In this document: piece by piece, positions 1 through 7,641 of the stretch
Numbering within the stretch: position 1 is the stretch's first letter
Layout of the letters: the number at the start of each line of letters is the position of its first letter
Assembly: GCF_019237615.1 (NCBI RefSeq)
Contig: NZ_JAFAGT010000012.1
Location: 55,899-119,898 of the forward strand
Reading direction: 5' to 3'
Length of the DNA stretch: 64,000 nucleotides
Source: Roseateles sp.
Lineage (GTDB): Bacteria; Pseudomonadota; Gammaproteobacteria; Burkholderiales; Burkholderiaceae_C
Program-made: the position numbers and the translations under genes
The notes under the pieces: model-generated
Seen by the model: the letters and a program-made list of their open reading frames with translations, nothing else
What the model was told of the DNA's origin: nothing
Databases searched by the model: none

Positions 1-2502
1 GGCGACCGGGGTGTCCTGTCCATCGACGGCGCCTTCCTCGCGGCGGTTGCGATTGCGGTTGCGGCCACCGCGACGGCGGTTTTCGCGGCCATGGCCTTCG
101 CCGGTGTCATCGCTCTCGACCACCGGCGTGGCGTCAGCCGCGGCGGCTTCGGCCGGCGTGTCCGTGCCGGCTTCGACGGCGCCCTCGGTGCCGGCCGCAC
201 CGGCCTGCTCCTCACGGTCACGACCTCCACGGCGGCGGCGACGGCCGCGGCCCTGGCGCTCTTCGCCGGCCGGCGTGTCGCCGGTCGGAGGCAGGGCGGC
301 TTCGGCCTGGCTGTCAATGAAGGCGGGCGGCGCATCGTGGACCGCGGTCAGGTCCTCGCTCAGCGGCGCGGTCGCCGGCAGGGCGGCCTCGACCGGCGGG
401 CGCTCCTGGCGTTCCTGGCGCTCGCCACGCGGGCGGCGCTCCTGGCGCTCCTGGCGCTCGCTGCGTTCGCCACGCTCGGGGCGTTGCTGCTGTTCGGGCT
501 TGTCGCCGCCTTCGGCACGCTTGTTGTTGCGGTCGGTGCGTTCGCCACGCTCGCTGCGGGCCTCCTGCGGCTTGCCGTCACGGCGGCCACCGCGTTCGCC
601 ACGCTCACCACGCTCACCACGTTCGCCACGTTCGCCACGTTCGCCACGTTCGCCACGGCGGCCATCGCGGCCACCGTCGCGGCGGCCGTCACGGCCGCCT
701 TCGCGCTTGGGCTTGTCGGTGGCGGCGGGGGCGGGCGCCTCCACGGTCGGCACGGGGGCCGGGGCCGAGTCGCCACCGCCGAAGAAGCTGATCAGGCGGC
801 TGAAGAAGCCCTTGGCGGCCGGTGCGGGTGTGGCCGCCACGGGCGCGGGGGCCGGTGCCGCGACGGGCGCAGGCGCCGGTGCGGCGACGGGCGCGGGCTG
901 CTCGGGCAGGATGCCCTTGATGACGGGCTCCTGCTTGTTCTTCTTCTCGATGTCGCCGCGGCGGGTGATGCCCACCTCGTCCTGCGGCTCCTCGATCATC
1001 GTGTAGCTGGCCTGCAGGTTCTCCAGGCGCGGATCGTCATGGCGCAGGCGCTCCAGCTTGTAGTTGGGCGTCTCGAGGTGCTTGTTGGGCACCAGCAGCA
1101 CGGTGACGCGCTGCTTCAGTTCGATCTTGGTGATCTCGGTGCGCTTCTCGTTCAGCAGGAACGAGGTCACCTCCACCGGCACCTGCACATGCACGGCGGC
1201 GGTGTTGTCCTTCATGGCCTCTTCCTGGACCATGCGCAGGATCTGCAGCGCCGACGACTCGGTGTCGCGGATGTGGCCGGTGCCGTTGCAGCGCGGGCAG
1301 GTGATGTGGTTGCCTTCGCTCAGCGCCGGGCGCAGGCGCTGGCGGCTCATTTCCAGCAGGCCGAACTTGCTGATCGAGGCGAACTGAACGCGTGCGCGGT
1401 CGTTGCGCAGCGCGTCGCGCAGGCGCTGTTCCACGTCACGGCGGTTCTTGCTCTCCTCCATGTCGATGAAGTCGACGACGATCAGGCCGCCCAGGTCGCG
1501 CAGCCGCATCTGGCGGGCGATCTCGTCGGCCGCTTCGAGGTTGGTGCGGGTGGCGGTCTCCTCGATGTCGCCGCCGCGGGTGGCGCGGGCCGAGTTGACG
1601 TCGACGGAGACGAGGGCTTCCGTGTGGTCGATGACGATGGCGCCGCCCGAGGGCAGGTTCACCGTGCGGCTGTGGGCCGTCTCGATCTGGTGCTCGATCT
1701 GGAAGCGGCTGAACAGCGGCGCGTCGTCACGGTAGCGCTTCACGCGATGGCCCTGGTCGGGCATCACGTGGTTCATGAACTGGTGGGCCTGCTCGAACAG
1801 GTCGTCGGTGTCGATCAGGATCTCGCCGATGTCGGCGGTGAAGTAGTCGCGGATCGCGCGGATGACGAGGCTGCTCTCCTGGTAGATCAGGAAGGCGCCC
1901 TTGCCGCCCTTGGACGCGTCATCGATCGCGGTCCAGAGCTTGAGCATGTAGTTGAGGTCCCACTGCAGCTCGGCGGCGGAACGGCCGATGCCGGCGGTGC
2001 GGGCGATCAGGCTCATGCCCTTGGGGTACTCGAGCTGGTCGAGGTTCTCCTTCAGCTCCTCGCGGTCCTCGCCCTCGATGCGGCGGCTCACGCCACCGCC
2101 GCGCGGGTTGTTGGGCATCAGCACCAGGTAGCGGCCGGCCAGCGAGATGAAGGTGGTCAGCGCCGCACCCTTGTTGCCGCGCTCTTCCTTCTCGACCTGG
2201 ACCAGCAGCTCCTGGCCTTCCTTGATCGCGTCCTTGATCGTCGCGTTCTTGACGTCCGCGCCTTCGCGGAAGAACTGGCGCGAGATTTCCTTGAACGGCA
2301 GGAAGCCGTGGCGGTCCTCGCCGTAGTCGACGAAGCAGGCCTCGAGCGAGGGCTCGACCCGCGTCACGACGGCCTTGTAGATGTTGCCCTTGCGCTGTTC
2401 GCGGCCTTCGATTTCGGTCTCGAAGTCCAGCAGCTTCTGGCCGTCGACGATCGCGAGGCGCCGCTCTTCCGGCTGCGTCGCATTGATCAGCATGCGTTTC
2501 AT
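1..2502 (-). CDS. rne: Ribonuclease E (5' part, C-terminus cut by window edge)
   Basis: This is the endoribonuclease that starts mRNA decay and processes rRNA and tRNA, and scaffolds the degradosome. The 834 residues present begin [10 protein letters not shown]. They continue with the S1 RNA-binding segment, the catalytic core with [13 protein letters not shown] and [11 protein letters not shown] carrying the metal-binding aspartates, and the CPRC zinc-link. From about residue 500 the chain becomes a disordered Pro/Ala then Arg/Gly/Glu-rich tail containing tandem RGE repeats. The start is supported by AGGAG about 8 nt upstream. The reading frame is still open at base 1, so the C-terminus lies outside the window. 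That is why the ORF track does not list it; the plus-strand 845-aa ORF there is its shadow. It diverges from rluC, as in many proteobacteria. Confidence 0.96.
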   Translation of the reverse strand, partial: MKRMLINATQPEERRLAIVDGQKLLDFETEIEGREQRKGNIYKAVVTRVEPSLEACFVDYGEDRHGFLPFKEISRQFFREGADVKNATIKDAIKEGQELLVQVEKEERGNKGAALTTFISLAGRYLVLMPNNPRGGGVSRRIEGEDREELKENLDQLEYPKGMSLIARTAGIGRSAAELQWDLNYMLKLWTAIDDASKGGKGAFLIYQESSLVIRAIRDYFTADIGEILIDTDDLFEQAHQFMNHVMPDQGHRVKRYRDDAPLFSRFQIEHQIETAHSRTVNLPSGGAIVIDHTEALVSVDVNSARATRGGDIEETATRTNLEAADEIARQMRLRDLGGLIVVDFIDMEESKNRRDVEQRLRDALRNDRARVQFASISKFGLLEMSRQRLRPALSEGNHITCPRCNGTGHIRDTESSALQILRMVQEEAMKDNTAAVHVQVPVEVTSFLLNEKRTEITKIELKQRVTVLLVPNKHLETPNYKLERLRHDDPRLENLQASYTMIEEPQDEVGITRRGDIEKKNKQEPVIKGILPEQPAPVAAPAPAPVAAPAPAPVAATPAPAAKGFFSRLISFFGGGDSAPAPVPTVEAPAPAATDKPKREGGRDGRRDGGRDGRRGERGERGERGERGERGERGERGGRRDGKPQEARSERGERTDRNNKRAEGGDKPEQQQRPERGERSERQERQERRPRGERQERQERPPVEAALPATAPLSEDLTAVHDAPPAFIDSQAEAALPPTGDTPAGEERQGRGRRRRRGGRDREEQAGAAGTEGAVEAGTDTPAEAAAADATPVVESDDTGEGHGRENRRRGGRNRNRNRREEGAVDGQDTPVA
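575..720 (-). repeat. In-frame 9-bp tandem repeats in the rne tail
   Basis: A run of near-identical 9-mers (ttcgccacg / ctcaccacg on the plus strand) encodes successive Arg-Gly-Glu triplets in the RNase E C-terminal region. Each unit is three codons, so slippage would change protein length without a frameshift. Similar RGE/RQE units recur at about 395-480. Confidence 0.85.
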
Positions 2503-3114
2503 GTCATCACTCCTCGCGCGCCCCGTGCGGAGACGCGCCACGTCATGCCACCCGCAGGTGGCGTTCAAGACGCACGAGCGACAGCGTGGAACCGTGGAAG
2601 GAGTGCCCTGGACCGCTCGGGTTTCTGACGGGGGTCAGACGCCGGGCGGCGTTGGCGCATGCGACCGGGCGGTCATGGCACGGCGGAGTCCAGCCTCGAC
2701 CCAGCCGCGCGTGAACGCGAACGCGCCGGGCCAGGCGACCACCGCAGCTTCTGGCTGGGGTCGCGCGGCGGGGCGCAGCGGGTGGGGGAGGAAAGGGCTC
2801 ATCCGCGAAGGACTGCTGGACGCTGGCGCAAGCCTTTGCGGTCCGGTCGTTGGATCGGACCACGCGCGCTCACGCCGTGAAAACCTTGTTTGGCAGCCGG
2901 CGCTCTTCTCGTTTCTGGACTTTTGAAGAGGAGCCGGTGGGTTCCGGGTGTCATCGCTCTGCCGCACCCTGTTGCCGACCGCCGTTTCACTTGGGGAAAC
3001 CGCCTGCCGACCGCAAGATGCGTTGCATCGCCTGGTTGTGGCCAGGGGGCTAGCCCCACCGGCCCCGCATTGCCGCCGCTAAAATCAAAAAAATCAAACA
3101 CTTACGGCAGCAAC
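2503..3114. promoter_or_regulatory. rne-rluC divergent intergenic region (rne leader)
   Basis: About 610 bases separate the divergent rne and rluC starts, and no credible gene lies here; ORFs in it lack family features. In E. coli the long rne 5' leader mediates autoregulation, and the length here fits the same arrangement (inference). Visible structure includes an inverted repeat GGTCCG(N10)CGGACC at 2840-2861 and a perfect palindrome GGGGCTAGCCCC around 3045-3056. A TAAAAT box at 3080-3085 lies on the rluC side. Confidence 0.5.
3080..3085 (+). promoter_or_regulatory. Putative -10 box for rluC
   Basis: TAAAAT within GCTAAAAT, the -10 form seen repeatedly in this window. No good -35 hexamer is visible. 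It lies about 30 nt before the proposed GTG start. Confidence 0.4.
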
Positions 3115-4113
3115 GTGGTGAAAAGGATTATAGGGGCAGGCCCTGAGGCCCCCGCCACGGCGTTGACATCCGCTGTGGGTACGGACAAACCCTCGGTTCG
3201 GCGCGTCGTCGTGGACGATGGATCGGCTGGCCAACGCCTGGACAACTTCCTGTTGCGCGAGCTCAAGGGCGTGCCCAAGACCCATGTCTACCGGCTCATC
3301 CGCTCGGGCGAGGTGCGCGTCAACAAGGGGCGGGCGCAGGCCGACACGCGCGTCGAGCTGGGTGACGAGGTGCGCATCCCGCCGGTGCGCCTGCCCGAGA
3401 AGGCGGCCGCGCCCGAGGTGCCGGCGCGCGAGTTCCCGGTCGTCTTCGAGGACGAGCATCTGCTGGTCATCGACAAGCCGGCCGGCGTTGCCGTGCATGG
3501 CGGTTCGGGCGTCAGCTACGGCGTCATCGAGGCACTGCGCCGCGCGCGCCCGACGGCCAAGTTCCTGGAGCTGGTGCACCGGCTGGACAAGGAGACCTCG
3601 GGTCTCCTGATGATCGCCAAGAAGCGCAGCGCGCTCGTCAACCTGCAGGACCAGTTGCGCGACCGCGAGACCGGCAAGACCTATGCCGCGCTGGTGTGGG
3701 GCGACTGGCCCGACAAGCTCAAGGTCGTCGACGTGCCCCTCGTGAAGTTCGTCGGCAGCGACGGCGAGCGCTGGGTGAGGCCCGGCAAGCCGGACGAGGC
3801 GCAGGCCAAGCGCTCCATCAGCCTCGTCAAGGTCGCTCAACGGACGCCGCGCTTCAGCCTGCTGGATGTGACCATCAAGACCGGCCGCACGCACCAGATC
3901 CGCGTCCACCTGCAGCAGGCCGGCCACCCCATCGTGGGCGACCCCAAGTACGGCGACTTCGAGCGCAACCGCGAGCTGGCGCGCGGCGCGCTGAAGTTCG
4001 ACCGCATGTTCCTGCACGCCCGCCGGCTGCGCTTCACCCATCCGGCCACCGGGGCCGAGATGACGCTGGAAGCGCCGCTGCCGCCGGACTGTGCGAAGCT
4101 GATGAACCCATGA
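3115..4113 (+). CDS. rluC: 23S rRNA pseudouridine synthase RluC/RluD family
   Basis: Pseudouridine synthase that isomerises uridines in 23S rRNA. An N-terminal S4 RNA-binding domain (GQRLDNFLLRELKG, then RVNKGRAQ) precedes the catalytic domain with HRLDKETSGLLM, whose Asp is the nucleophile. The RTHQIRVH motif follows. The ORF track starts upstream at 2890, but that extension crosses the promoter. In-frame GTG codons at 3115 and 3118 are the most plausible starts, although no strong ribosome site is seen, so the start is uncertain by tens of codons. The divergent partner is rne, the classical context of rluC. The stop overlaps the next start by ATGA. Confidence 0.92.
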   Translation: MVKRIIGAGPEAPATALTSAVGTDKPSVRRVVVDDGSAGQRLDNFLLRELKGVPKTHVYRLIRSGEVRVNKGRAQADTRVELGDEVRIPPVRLPEKAAAPEVPAREFPVVFEDEHLLVIDKPAGVAVHGGSGVSYGVIEALRRARPTAKFLELVHRLDKETSGLLMIAKKRSALVNLQDQLRDRETGKTYAALVWGDWPDKLKVVDVPLVKFVGSDGERWVRPGKPDEAQAKRSISLVKVAQRTPRFSLLDVTIKTGRTHQIRVHLQQAGHPIVGDPKYGDFERNRELARGALKFDRMFLHARRLRFTHPATGAEMTLEAPLPPDCAKLMNP

Positions 4114-4769
4114 GACCCCAACGCTTTGACCTGATCGCCTTCGACTGGGATGGCACCCTGTTCGATTCCACCGCCCTGATCGCGCGCTGCATCCAGCGCG
4201 CGGCCGTCGACATCGGCGAACCCGAGCCCGAGTTCGAGCGCGCCAAGTACGTCATTGGCCTGGGCCTGCGCGACGCGCTGGAGCATGTGGTGCCGGGTCT
4301 GTCGCACGACCGCTACGGCGAGCTGGGCCTGCACTATCGCCACCACTACCTGGGTTCCGAGCACGAGGTGTCGCTGTTCGACGGCAGCCTGGAGATGCTG
4401 AAGGCCTTGAAGGCGCGCCACCACTGGCTGGCCGTCGCCACCGGCAAGAACCGCGTGGGCCTGGACCGCGTGCTGGCCCATGCCGAGCTGACGAGCATGT
4501 TCGACGGCAGCCGTACGGCCGACGAGACGCGTTCCAAGCCGCACCCGCAGATGCTGCTGGAGCTGATGCGCGAGTTCGGTACCGAGCCCGAGCGCACGCT
4601 GATGGTCGGTGACACCACGCATGACCTGCTGCTGGCGGCCAATGCCGGCGTGGCGAGCGTGGGTGTCAGCTTCGGCGCGCATGACCCCGAGACCTTTGCC
4701 GAGCACGGACCGCTGTTCGTCGCGCATTCCACGCGCGAACTGCACGACTGGCTGATCCAGCATGCCTGA
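4110..4769 (+). CDS. HAD-family hydrolase (phosphoglycolate phosphatase-like)
   Basis: Haloacid dehalogenase superfamily phosphatase of 219 residues. Motif I is FDWDGTLFDS with both aspartates, motif II is the ATGKNR region, and motifs III/IV are SKPHPQ and GDTTHDLLLAANAG. The cap between motifs I and II is of the small alpha-helical PGP type. It lies in an overlapping cluster with rluC upstream (ATGA) and the Rieske gene downstream (8-nt overlap). Genes of this class next to rluC are often annotated gph, but the substrate cannot be read from sequence. Confidence 0.88.
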   Translation: MRPQRFDLIAFDWDGTLFDSTALIARCIQRAAVDIGEPEPEFERAKYVIGLGLRDALEHVVPGLSHDRYGELGLHYRHHYLGSEHEVSLFDGSLEMLKALKARHHWLAVATGKNRVGLDRVLAHAELTSMFDGSRTADETRSKPHPQMLLELMREFGTEPERTLMVGDTTHDLLLAANAGVASVGVSFGAHDPETFAEHGPLFVAHSTRELHDWLIQHA

Positions 4770-5148
4770 GCACGATGCCTCGCCGCCGCAGCGCCTGTGC
4801 GCGTCGACCGAGTTGCAGGAGCGCGGCAAGGCCGTCGGCTTCGACGTCATCCAGTGGCGCGAGCCGGTGCGCGCCTTCGCGCTGCGCTTCGACGGCCAGG
4901 CCGTGGCCTATCTGAACCGCTGCGCCCATGTGCCTACCGAGATGGACTGGCAGGAGGGCGAGTTCCTCGACCGCGACAAGCGCTACATCATGTGCAGCAT
5001 CCATGGCGCGGTCTACGACCCCCTGACCGGCCAGTGCCTGATGGGCCCCTGCACCCGTGGGCGGCTGACGAAGATAGAACTGACTGAACGCGACGGTCAG
5101 GTGTATTGGCACCCGACGCGCGACACCCAACCCGCCTTCGAAGGTTGA
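4762..5148 (+). CDS. Rieske [2Fe-2S] domain protein
   Basis: Small soluble ferredoxin-like Rieske protein (128 aa). Cluster ligands are visible as CAHVP (C-x-H) and CSIHG (C-x2-H), with the acidic segment EMDW between them. There is no catalytic oxygenase domain, so it is a stand-alone electron carrier or regulatory Rieske protein. Start ATG overlaps the end of the HAD gene, and the next gene begins two bases after its stop, indicating one transcript. The partner is unknown. Confidence 0.87.
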   Translation: MPEHDASPPQRLCASTELQERGKAVGFDVIQWREPVRAFALRFDGQAVAYLNRCAHVPTEMDWQEGEFLDRDKRYIMCSIHGAVYDPLTGQCLMGPCTRGRLTKIELTERDGQVYWHPTRDTQPAFEG

Positions 5149-5149
5149 C

Positions 5150-6139
5150 ATGAGCACTCCCGACGACGACCTGCCGCCTCCCATGCAAGAGCCCGTGGGC
5201 GTTCCGCCGCCCCGCGTGGCGCCGCAGCACGAGGCCTTGCTGGCCCAGCTGGCGCGCGACTTCCTGCACGAGCGGCGCATCGAGCGGCGCTGGCGTACGA
5301 GCTTCCGGCTGTTCTGGCTCGCGCTGGCAATCCTGCTCGTCTACGGCGTGTGGCAGGGCCGGCACCTGACGCCGTCGGCCACGCCGCACACGGCACTCGT
5401 CGAGGTGCGCGGCGAGATCGCCGCCGACTCCGAGGCCAGTGCCGAGCTGCTGCTTGCCGCGCTGAAGGACGCCTTCAAGGATGATGCTGCCCAGGCCGTC
5501 GTGCTGCGCATCAACTCGCCCGGCGGCAGCCCGGTGCAGGCCGGCATCGTCTACGACGAGATCAAGCGGCTGCGCCAGCAGTACGACAAGCCGGTCTATG
5601 CCGTCGTCGAGGAGATGTGCGCATCGGGTGCCTACTACATCGCCGCGGCGGCCGACGAGATCTACGTCGACAAGGCCTCGGTGGTGGGCTCCATCGGCGT
5701 GCTGATGGATGGCTTCGGTTTCACCGGGCTGATGGACAAGCTGGGTGTCGAGCGCCGCCTGCTGACCGCCGGCGAGAACAAGGGCATGCTGGACCCGTTC
5801 AGCCCGCTGCAACCCAAGCAGCGGGCCTATGCCCAGGCCATGCTGGACCAGATCCACCAGCAATTCATCACCGTCGTGCGCGAGGGTCGTGGCAAGCGGC
5901 TCAAGGAGACGCCCGACACCTTCTCGGGCCTGTTCTGGAATGGCGAGCAGGCCGTCACGATGGGGCTGGCCGATCACTTCGGCAACCTGGATTACGTGGC
6001 GCGCGAGGTCGTCAAGGCCGAGGAGGTCGTCGACTACACGCCCAAGGACAACGTGGCCGAGCGCCTGGCCAAGCGCTTCGGCGCGGCCATCGGCGCCGGC
6101 GCCGTGAAGGCGCTGCGCGATATCGCGCCCATCCGCTGA
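5150..6139 (+). CDS. Signal peptide peptidase SppA-type S49 serine peptidase
   Basis: Inner-membrane S49 peptidase (329 aa), short 36K-type. One N-terminal transmembrane segment (LFWLALAILLVYGVW, about residues 50-66) anchors a periplasmic domain. The substrate-binding INSPGGSP segment is followed by CASGAYYIAAAADEIY, whose Ser is the nucleophile, then VVGSIGV. ENKGMLDPF contains the expected catalytic Lys. Family members cleave signal peptides left in the membrane. It is the last gene of the rluC-HAD-Rieske run and converges on the PEP-CTERM gene with no intergenic space. Confidence 0.92.
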   Translation: MSTPDDDLPPPMQEPVGVPPPRVAPQHEALLAQLARDFLHERRIERRWRTSFRLFWLALAILLVYGVWQGRHLTPSATPHTALVEVRGEIAADSEASAELLLAALKDAFKDDAAQAVVLRINSPGGSPVQAGIVYDEIKRLRQQYDKPVYAVVEEMCASGAYYIAAAADEIYVDKASVVGSIGVLMDGFGFTGLMDKLGVERRLLTAGENKGMLDPFSPLQPKQRAYAQAMLDQIHQQFITVVREGRGKRLKETPDTFSGLFWNGEQAVTMGLADHFGNLDYVAREVVKAEEVVDYTPKDNVAERLAKRFGAAIGAGAVKALRDIAPIR

Positions 6140-7048
6140 TCAGCGGCGGGCGCGGCGGCCGGCGGCCAGCAGCGCCGCGAGGCCCAAACCGACCAGCGCG
6201 ACCGAGCCCGGCTCCGGCAGCGCCTGCGCCGTCGGCGTCTGCGGTCGCACGCTGGTCGTGCCCGGGATGGGCGCGTCGTTCACCTGCATGCTGGTGTTCC
6301 AGTTGTTCACGACCACCTGGCCGTTGATCTGGCCCCAGCCCGGGTTGACCGTGGCGTCCAGCGCCAGCAGCGAGGCGTTGATGCCGCCGTTGAGCAGCAC
6401 GCTGACGGCGTCGACCAGGTTGAAGATGACCTGACCCTTCTCGAAGCCCGTGTAGCCGTGGTTGCCGAAGTCCACCATGCTGCCGTGCACGTTGATGAGC
6501 ACCTGCGAGCCGGCGGCCAGCCCGTCGATCTGCATGTTCTTCAGCAGGTCCGAGGCCTGGACGTCGAAGACGGCCAACGACTGGCCGCTCGCGTTGAAGT
6601 GCAGCGTGCCCCACTGGTCGTAGGCCGAGCCGGTGTTGGCCATCGCGTCCCAGGCTTGCGAGAGCTGGCTCAGCCGCGCGCGCTCTGCGGCGAAATCGAT
6701 GCCCGTGCCGGACTGCACGCCGCCCTTGACCGTGCCGGACTGCGATGGCGTGTAGCTGCCGCCCACCTGCACGCCACCCCAGATCGATCCGCTCGTGAAG
6801 GTCAGGTTGCCGCCCACGGTGAGGCCCGTGCCGGCGTACAGCGCGCTGGAGCCGGTCTTGGTGTTGATCGAATAGCCGCTGATGTTGGCGTTGCCGCCGA
6901 CGGCCACGCGGCCCTCCACGTCGCTGCTGCTCACGTTCATGTTGCCGAAGGCCAGCAGGTTGAGGCTGGCGTCCAGGCCTAGCGTGACCGGCGCGGCATG
7001 CGCGGCGCAGGTGGCGAAAACGGCGGCGAGAAGGGCGAGTCGGCGCAT
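6140..7048 (-). CDS. Choice-of-anchor A family PEP-CTERM protein
   Basis: Secreted protein of 302 aa that should be processed by an exosortase. It has a cleavable signal peptide (MRRLALLAAVFATCAAHA), then a choice-of-anchor A type domain with LLAFGNMNVSSSDVEGRVAVGGNANISGYSIN-like sequence. The C-terminal sorting signal comprises LPEPGS, a hydrophobic helix and RRARR. The body is rich in Gly/Ser/Asn beta-strand repeats, consistent with an extracellular structural protein. An exosortase gene lies at 28.2 kb, so both sides of the sorting system are in this window. The extracellular role is unknown; matrix or floc formation is an inference. Confidence 0.9.
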   Translation of the reverse strand: MRRLALLAAVFATCAAHAAPVTLGLDASLNLLAFGNMNVSSSDVEGRVAVGGNANISGYSINTKTGSSALYAGTGLTVGGNLTFTSGSIWGGVQVGGSYTPSQSGTVKGGVQSGTGIDFAAERARLSQLSQAWDAMANTGSAYDQWGTLHFNASGQSLAVFDVQASDLLKNMQIDGLAAGSQVLINVHGSMVDFGNHGYTGFEKGQVIFNLVDAVSVLLNGGINASLLALDATVNPGWGQINGQVVVNNWNTSMQVNDAPIPGTTSVRPQTPTAQALPEPGSVALVGLGLAALLAAGRRARR

Positions 7049-7077
7049 CGGGCGTGGGGAGGGTTGGCGTAGCTCGC

Positions 7078-7089
7078 CAGTCTAGGAAG
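7078..7089 (-). promoter_or_regulatory. Possible -10 region of the PEP-CTERM gene
   Basis: Minus strand reads TTCCTAGACTGG, with TAGACT as a -10-like hexamer about 35 nt before the start. The similar CCTAGNCTG sequence precedes the two secreted paralogues at 17.9-19.1 kb. No -35 is recognised. Confidence 0.3.
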
Positions 7090-7184
7090 CCTTTCCTCGG
7101 GCGCACCACGCCCCGATGCGGGGGAAGGCGAGCCGCTTCGCGACGCAGTTCACGATTGGCCGGCAAAGTGTTGGCTGAGCTCCC

Positions 7185-7222
7185 ACAAAGGAAAAGGCCG
7201 CAGCCTGGCGGGCTGCGGCCTT
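7185..7222 (-). terminator. Rho-independent terminator of the Asr-like gene
   Basis: A perfect 12-bp stem (AAGGCCGCAGCC / GGCTGCGGCCTT, 7194-7205 and 7211-7222) has a 5-nt loop. On the minus strand it is followed by a T-rich stretch (TTTTCCTTTG). It lies directly after the stop of the minus-strand small gene. Confidence 0.85.
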
Positions 7223-7241
7223 GCGTGTAGCGCAGTTGCGC

Positions 7242-7508
7242 TTACTGTGCCTTGGTGTCGGTCTTGGCGGGAGCGTCGCCGGTCTTGGCCTCGGCGTGCT
7301 TCTTCTTGGCATGGTGCTTGTGGCCATGCTTGGCACCGCTGGCCGCTTCGGCGGGCGCGGTGGCCGCAGCGGGCATCGCCGTCGTCGTGGCGGCGGCCGG
7401 CTTGGTGGCCGGTGCAGGCGTTGCGGCCGGGGCCGGGGTCTGCGCCAGGGCCACGCCCGAGGCGAGCGTGATGAGGGCGGTAGCGAGGGTGGTCTTCAGC
7501 GTGTTCAT
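7242..7508 (-). CDS. Small secreted Ala/Pro/His/Lys-rich protein (Asr-like)
   Basis: Protein of 88 aa with signal peptide MNTLKTTLATALITLASGVALAQ, a TPAPAATPAP linker, and a His/Lys-rich basic tail (KHGHKHHAKKKHAEAK). The composition and order (signal, TPAP, then K/H repeats) resemble enterobacterial acid-shock protein Asr, but low complexity makes homology uncertain. The longer ORF of the track (to 7643) is rejected because the signal peptide starts at 7508. A strong terminator follows. A periplasmic disordered or metal/acid-buffering role is an inference. Confidence 0.7.
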   Translation of the reverse strand: MNTLKTTLATALITLASGVALAQTPAPAATPAPATKPAAATTTAMPAAATAPAEAASGAKHGHKHHAKKKHAEAKTGDAPAKTDTKAQ

Positions 7509-7641
7509 CTTCAAGGCTCCAGGGTGGTTGAGATTTCGGTTCGGGCTCGCGAGAGCTTGTGGAGACAACGAGGCCCCGCCGCCGCCGGTTGACCCCCACA
7601 ACCTGCGTTGCAAAACATTACAACGGCCAGAATCGGGCGCC

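Noticed and set aside
590-670. Short direct repeats that could suggest a CRISPR array
   Set aside because: Units are 9 bp with no spacers and are in frame in rne, coding for RGE.
91-2628. 845-aa plus-strand ORF
   Set aside because: It is the antisense shadow of rne: compositionally Ala/Gly/Leu/Val-rich with no family motif, while the minus strand encodes an unmistakable RNase E.
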